DNA from: Phoma sp. XZ068
Lineage: Eukaryota > Ascomycota > Dothideomycetes > Pleosporales > Didymellaceae
Reading direction: 5' to 3'
DNA length: 64,000 nt
Assembly (NCBI GenBank): GCA_004835665.1
Contig: RBKR01000016.1
Location: forward strand, 248,001-312,000
Position numbers and translations under genes: made by a program. Under the pieces are notes generated by a model, which made no database searches, was not told where the DNA came from, and saw only the letters and a list, made by a program, of their open reading frames with translations. Shown here one piece after another: positions 57,701 to 64,000 of this stretch (position 1 is its first letter; each line of letters begins with the position of its first letter).

Positions 57701-60474
57701 CAGGACAGTAGTAGCTTACCTTAATAATATCTTAGTATACTTAAAGATATTAAGAGAATATATTATATATATAAAAAAAGTTCTTAACTACTTAGGATAA
57801 GCAGACCTCTAACTTAAACTAGAGAAGTATAAATAGTATAAGGAAGAGGTAGAATTCCTTAGCTATATTATAGGAAGATACAGAGTTAAGATAAGTAAGA
57901 AGAAAATATAGGTTATTAAAGACTAGCTAACTCTAATAATAGTTAAAGGAATCTAAGAATTTCTTAGGTTTATTAACTTTAACTAATACTTTATTAAGGA
58001 TTACTCTAAAAAAGCTCTACTGCTTATAAAGCTTATATAGAAAGATATACTATTTTATTAGAAGTAGAAATAGGAAGATATATTCTAATTACTTAAGTAA
58101 GCGTATATTAAGCTACTAATATTAGTTATATTTAAAAGTAATAAACTACTATAGATTAAAACTAATACCTTAGGACTAGTATTAGGAGCGTATATATTAT
58201 AGAAACACAACAGTAAATAGTACCTAATTGCCTATTATTTAAGAAAGTTTTCTAGACTAGAAGAATAGTATAATATTTATAATAAGGAACTAATAGTAAT
58301 TATAAATATACTAAAACACTAGTAAATCTATATAGAAAGCTGCTTAGAACTTACTATCTTTATAGACTATAAAAACCTAGTATACTTTACTATAACTAAG
58401 AAGCTTAATAGCTAATAGGTATAATAGTTAGAATTACTAGAGTAATATAAGTTTAAAATAATATATACTCTAGGAAAGGATAATACAAGAGCTAATATAC
58501 TAAGTTAATAATATAATCTTGCAGGAGAAAAAATAATTAAAGAACATACTATTCTATAGATATATAAGGATAGATTACTAGGACTATCCTAGCAGCTTAA
58601 TAATATAATATAAGTTTAATAAGAATAATATATACCTATAATAGTACTAGAGGAACTTTAAATAGAAATTATTATATAATATTATAATAACCTACTTTAC
58701 AGACACCCTAGTATAATATAAATAATAGAACTTATTAAATAATACTATAAGTTTAGCTATATAAAGAACAAGGTTACTAAATTTATTAAGAACTATATTA
58801 ATTATTAATAAAACAAGCATAGTACTTATACAAAATATAGAGAAATATAAGTAATAGAGCTACCTATAGCACTATAGACAAATATTATAATAAATTTTAT
58901 TATATAACTACTAGTCTCTAAGGACCCTGTTATAGAATATACCTATAACTTAATCTTTATTATAGTAGATAGGTTTACTAAAGTAGTAGAAATAATACTA
59001 TTTTAATATAGTTATACTATAGAATAGCTTGCACAAGTATTTCTAGATAGGATTATCTATTACTATAGTATACTAGAATTAATTATTAGTAATAGAGATA
59101 AACTCTTTATATTAAATTATTAGACTATACTTATAGCAGCTATTAGTACTAAGAAGAAGCTATTAACTATATATTATCTATAAATAGATAGATAAATAGA
59201 AAGAATAAATTAGACTATAGAAATATACTTAAGGATATACAGTAACTAAGAATAAGATAACTAGGTTTTACTATTACCTATAGTATAAATTATATATAAT
59301 AACAAATTATTAGAAGTAATAGGTATAATACTGTTCTTTATAAATTATAGAAGACACCTAAATCTCTTTATAAGATCTCTTAATAGTAATATCTAAATAG
59401 ATTTAGTAATAACCTTAGTATAAAAACTAAAGGAAGTACACTAGAAATTACTTAAAAATATTAACAAAGCTTAATAATAAGTAATCTCTTATATTAATTA
59501 GAAAAGAAAAACAGTACCTTAGCTAAAAGAGGGGGATAAAGTCTATCTCCTTATAAAAAACTTATAAACACAAAGACTAATAAAAAAACTAGATTATATT
59601 AAGGTTAGACTATTTTTTATTTCTAGGCAAACTAGCCCTATAAACTACTAACTTAAGTTACTATAGAATACTAGAATACACCCTATATTCTATATATTAC
59701 TATTAGAACTAGTAGACCCTAATACACTAATCTAGAAGGACTTCTACTACTAGGTTAAAGAAGAGACTAAGTAGGAAGTTAAAAAAATAATATAATATTA
59801 AAAGAAAGGATATAAGAATAAATACCTAGTTAAATAGTTAAGCTACCCTAATATAGAAAATATATAGGAGCTAGTTATAAACCTTATAAATTGCTAATAA
59901 CTACTAAACTTATTCTAAAGTTTATAGAGGTATCTAGTAAGTTAAGCATAGCCTATATTATAGAAGAATACTCTACTAGTATATCTACTATAGGGCAGTT
60001 TATCTCTTTAGTATAAATATCTTTGCCTAACTCTTCTAACTTGTTTACTAGGTACTTAGCCTTCTTTATAGCTCTATCTTTTGCTTAGGCTAGAATTTTC
60101 TTATTATATAGTAATTGCATAATTACTTTAGATAATAACTTCTTATCTTCTTCTACCTTTTTCTTATATTTAGCCTATGTCTTGTCTAGAGACTCCTAAG
60201 AAAGGTTAATGTATAGACATCTAATATAAATATACTTAGTATATTTTAGGTAGTTTATAGAAGGTATAATAAAATAATTATAGCCTAAAGTAAAGTAATA
60301 ATTATAAGAAATAGGTATAATAGTGCTATAGTAACAGATTTTAATACTAAGACGTAGATACTTTTAGGCAGCAGAGGATATAATAATATAACAGGAACTA
60401 AGTAGTAGTAGAGCTATACTTATAAAAGAATAGCTAACAAAACTTAAGGTAAGTTCTAGAGGAAGGGAGGATAG

Positions 60475-60971
60475 TGTTATAATCTACTTATAACTAGCTA
60501 ACTAGAATACTAATAGCTATAGATGCTAATAGCTCTAATATAATAATTATATAGGGCTTCCTATATAGTATAGTTATAGCGTAGTTTTATTATAGGTTAT
60601 ATAATAAGCTTACCCCTTAGCAAGTAAGCTAGGTAGACTATATATAAGGGCTTATATAGCTTATATTAAGCTTAGTAATCTTAGCTTACACAGCTTATAA
60701 TAAGCTAGGTAAGCTACTATAATTATTATAGTATATAGTAATTAGGAATACTGCCCTTATAGTATTATATTTAACCTTATTAATTAATCTTGTTATTAGA
60801 TCTTACCTGCTCTTAAGACAGATAGATTATATCTATACTCCTTATTATAAACTCTATAGTTATTATAGTATTTTACTAGGTATCTATACTAACCCCTCCT
60901 ATACTAGCACTTATTCTAGAGAACTAACCTTAGAAGTATTTATAAGCTTTGCTTAGTTTACAACCTTAATA
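60475..60971 (+). repeat. 3' LTR of chromovirus 3 (A/B chimera)
   Basis: 497 bp, equal in length to the 5' LTR, from TGTTATAATC to ACCTTAATA, followed by the TTAAT target copy. Confidence 0.87.
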
Positions 60972-63900
60972 TTAATATGCTAGTAGTACTACTATTACTA
61001 AGTAGAAGTATATACTTAAGTAGCCCTTTTTCTATTTTAACCTCTTTAATATACTAGAATAGGACTAGTATATTAAATTCCTTAATATACTAAACTAGGC
61101 CTAGTATATATAGAAATCTATAGGTCTCTAAGTATAATCCTATATTCTATATATTACTTAATACCCTATTACTATGCGTGTATATAGAGTCTACTTAAGG
61201 TTAAGGTACTCTAAGTAGGTCTCTTATATATACTATAATTAGTAGTAGAGTCTAGGTATTTTTACAATACTTTATAAAGTATAAGATTATATATAGCTTA
61301 TAGGCACTATACTAATACTAGTTTATTAAGTTCTTTTAATATAACTATATATATTTTACTATACTAGTATAAGAGAGTATATACTTAAAGTAGTATCTAT
61401 ATATTAGATTAGATATCTTTATAGTTTTAGGTATTAGGGTAATATTAGCTAGTTTAGCAAGGCTAATATAGAAAGGTAATAATATACTTTAAGGCAGAGT
61501 ATAATATCTAGCGTTTTAAGTTGTACTATTTAATACTATAAACCTTAACTAGGATAGCTATAATATACTATAGGTAATATAATACTCTAACCTATAGTAT
61601 ATTATCTAGCTATCTTACTTATAGTTAGTTTAAGAGAACCCTCTAGAGTAGATATAGGATTATATTAAAGTAGTTATAGAATATAAAGTAGATATCTAGT
61701 TCTATAGATACTATTAAAAGTCTAGTTAGTCTATAGGTAGTAGTTTAAAATAATTAAGTAAGCTTAAACTAGCACTATATATATAATTAGTAGAACTCTA
61801 TTTTAACTTTTATTATTACTCCCTCTTAGTATTGTTAAGGATTAAAGTAGATTAATAGTTTAAGTCCTTTCTAGGAATATATATTTAATATTATAGTCTA
61901 TAGAGCTTAACACGTCCCTATTACTAGTTTATTTAAGAAATAAAGTATTAATTAACTTTATTTATTAATAATTAAAGTCTGCTTAAAGTTACTCTTTTAG
62001 TCCTTTATATAATTCTTATAGAAAAGTTAGTTTATAAGGTGCTAGTAGTAATAGTATTCTTATTACTCCTACTTAGATTATAGACTATAATATTATATTA
62101 TATTATCTACTTAGTAGTACTATATTTATTACTTACTAATATATATAGTGTATAGAGGTAATTACTTAGCAGATAGAAAATACAACCTATATAATAATAT
62201 CTTATATAAGTAAGCCTGCTAGATTATATTATAGCTAAAGAAGCTATTAGTTTACTAATTAATTATTTTTATACTAAGAGTTATAGTAATATTTAGGCTA
62301 GATATATAGCAGAGAATTATCTTCTTTATTAGTGTAAGTAATTAACTAATATAAGACTATAATTAGTAACCTTAATTCTATATTAACCTTAGTTATAATT
62401 TATCTCTTATAGCTCTTATACTATAGATAGTAGCACTATAGGCAGTCTTAGAGTAGACCTATATTTTTATCTATATAGTATCTAACTAGACTTTATACTA
62501 TAGTAGGCCTAAATTTCTAAACTCTACTCTATTAGTACTAAGATAAAGACAGCTGTTAATAATATATATTTTAAGCTATTAATATTCTAAGGGCTTTCTC
62601 TAGTTACTATAAATCTCTTATCTAGTATATAATAATATCTTTAAACTTAATTAAAATATTTTTAGTTATTATTTAAGTTAACTACTATAACTTATATACT
62701 AGATTCTGTAACCTAAAAACTCCTAGTAAAATAACTCTTAGTTATATATAAATATACTAGTAAGTAGAATATCTAATAGTAAGAGCTAGAGGCAGGTAAG
62801 AGTAAAATAGAACTAAAAGTAAGAGTAAGAGGCTTTACTTTATATAGCTACTCTTATTATATATAACTAAGCTATTACTAACTACCCTTAGACTATAGAA
62901 GTTCTAGATCTAGGTTACTTACTATATAAGGACTTAATTTATAGCAGTATAGTATAACTAGATCTTACTATAGAATATAGTATACCTTAATACCTTTATT
63001 AGTATATATCTAGTAAGAGTAAAAAGAGTAGTTAGTTTTTATCTACCTGCTAATAGGATCTCTCTATCTCTATAAAGTAGATAAAACTCCTTTATCCCTA
63101 AGTATTAGATATATCTAATAGTAATAGCTTCTTTATACTTAGTTCTACTACTATATATATAATAGTAGCTAAATACTTATTAAGAGTAGACTATTCTTAC
63201 TATTTAAATCTATACTATTAGCTATAGTAAGTCCTATCTTTAATAGAGGTAAAAGAGTAGGCTAAGGCAGGGCACATGTGTCTTTACTTATAGACTATAA
63301 ATATATTATAAACTAGATTATATAGCCTAAATACTACCTACTTAATAATAGCTACTACTTTTATACTATATAATATAGTAACCTTACTTGCTTACTATAG
63401 AGGCAACTACTAAGTATCTTAATTTTCTAGATATACTAACTATAATAGAAGGTTATCTAGCGCTATATATAGGAACTAGTAAGAGTTAAGGTTACTAGTA
63501 GATATATACTAAGCACCTACTATAGTGCTACTGCATTACTAAAGACTAGCTTAAGGCTATTATTTATAAAGCTATTAAGTTTATTACTAGTAAATAAGAG
63601 CTTCTATAAAGTATATAGAGTAATAGTAATAGCTCTACTTAGAAGACTATAAAAGCTGCCCTAATAAGGTAGCTTATATATAATTTATTATAGAATACTA
63701 ATAAGCTATTTAGTAAAAGTAATAAAATAGTACTAGATATAGTTAAGAAGGAGGTAATACTGCGTATTACCTAGAATACTTAAGAGGAGATTAAGATTAA
63801 TAGTAGAGTATATAGTATTAACCTACCTATTAAGCTAGAATATATAAATAATAATATCTTCTTTAGTTATAGTGCTGTAGCCTTACCTACCTGCTTAGCT

Positions 63901-64000
63901 ATAAGTATTATAGTAAGTTAGATATACTATCTTAATATAAGTAATATTAAGCCTACTATCTTAAATATCTGCTTAAGCAATATATTATTTATTAAAGCTA
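60972..64000 (+). pseudogene. Unidentified protein-coding relic, piece 4 (runs off the right edge)
   Basis: This continues piece 3 after chromovirus 3. The last 430 bases hold the clearest coding remnant: in one plus-strand frame about 135 codons (63,590-64,000) contain only five stops, each a TAG or TAA at a likely Gln/Trp/Arg site. They read NKLFSKSNKIVLDIVKKEVI, then EEIKINSRVYSINLPIKLEY and SYSAVALPTCLAISIIVS. Stretches at 61,850-62,600 are also coherent. The protein family is not recognised. The frame continues beyond the window. Confidence 0.5.

Larger units (their letters stand above)
54228..60971 (+). mobile_element. Ty3/gypsy chromovirus 3, full length, RIP-degraded, chimeric
   Basis: A 6,744-bp element with two 497-bp LTRs (54,228-54,724 and 60,475-60,971). 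The target duplication is TTAAC (54,223-54,227) on the left and TTAAT (60,972-60,976) on the right, a C-to-T difference as expected from RIP. The zinc knuckle lies at 55,639-55,680 with the first Cys codon kept. The RT Asp pair reads Asn-Asn at 57,723-57,728. Gag-protease matches chromovirus 2; from about 57,245 on, RT, integrase, chromodomain and the type A antisense region match chromovirus 1. The LTR is also chimeric, with type A U3 and type B-like 3' part. No intact gene. Confidence 0.9.

Noticed and set aside
10000..64000. CRISPR-like or satellite arrays
   Set aside because: Repeated words such as CTATAG and TATATA reflect RIP-biased composition; no regularly spaced direct repeats were seen.
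47369..64000. Telomere-linked RecQ helicase or Starship captain gene
   Set aside because: I looked for a Walker motif, a DEAH-like box and tyrosine-recombinase residues, but RIP damage leaves nothing decisive; the identity is left open.

Overview
The window is fungal, most likely from a filamentous ascomycete of the Dothideomycetes type. The evidence is short GT-AG introns, recognisable Pezizomycotina housekeeping genes, and a sharp switch from gene-bearing DNA of balanced composition (about 1-9,990) to 54 kb of extremely AT-rich DNA. The AT-rich part is dominated by TpA. CpG, CpA and TpG are scarce and almost every former reading frame is studded with TAA and TAG. That is the signature of repeat-induced point mutation (RIP), so the window looks like the edge of an AT-isochore.

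The balanced part carries, left to right: the start of an unknown membrane-protein gene running off the left edge (minus); a single-pass membrane protein gene (plus); BUD31/G10 splicing factor (minus); a four-exon gene for the complex I LYR subunit NDUFA6/B14 (plus); a four-exon gene for RPC19/AC19, shared by RNA polymerases I and III (minus); HIS3, imidazoleglycerol-phosphate dehydratase (plus); a broken F-box-like gene (minus); and a broken unknown gene (plus) that lies directly against the AT-rich block. BUD31/NDUFA6 and RPC19/HIS3 are divergent pairs with short shared upstream regions. The decay increases towards the isochore.

From 10 kb onward the DNA is a nest of RIP-degraded transposons. 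Three near full-length Ty3/gypsy chromoviruses have paired LTRs of equal length and 5-bp target duplications: 12,954-19,871, 37,379-44,092 and 54,228-60,971. Further minus-strand chromovirus fragments lie at 10,365-12,953, 19,872-26,521 and 33,657-35,534. A Ty1/copia relic fills about 26,819-32,570. All chromoviruses share gag-pol and the LTR 3' part. They differ in a module made of an antisense reading frame between pol and the 3' LTR plus the adjoining U3; three versions (A, B, C) are visible, and there are signs of recombination inside gag-pol and the LTR. The oldest layer seems to be an unidentified, once protein-coding sequence now split into four pieces (35,535-37,378; 44,093-45,519; 47,369-54,227; 60,972-64,000).

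The one clean gene in the AT-rich block is an intact Fot1/Pogo-type DNA transposon (45,520-47,368) with perfect 48-bp terminal inverted repeats, a TA target duplication and a full 566-residue transposase. It shows no RIP and must be the youngest insertion.
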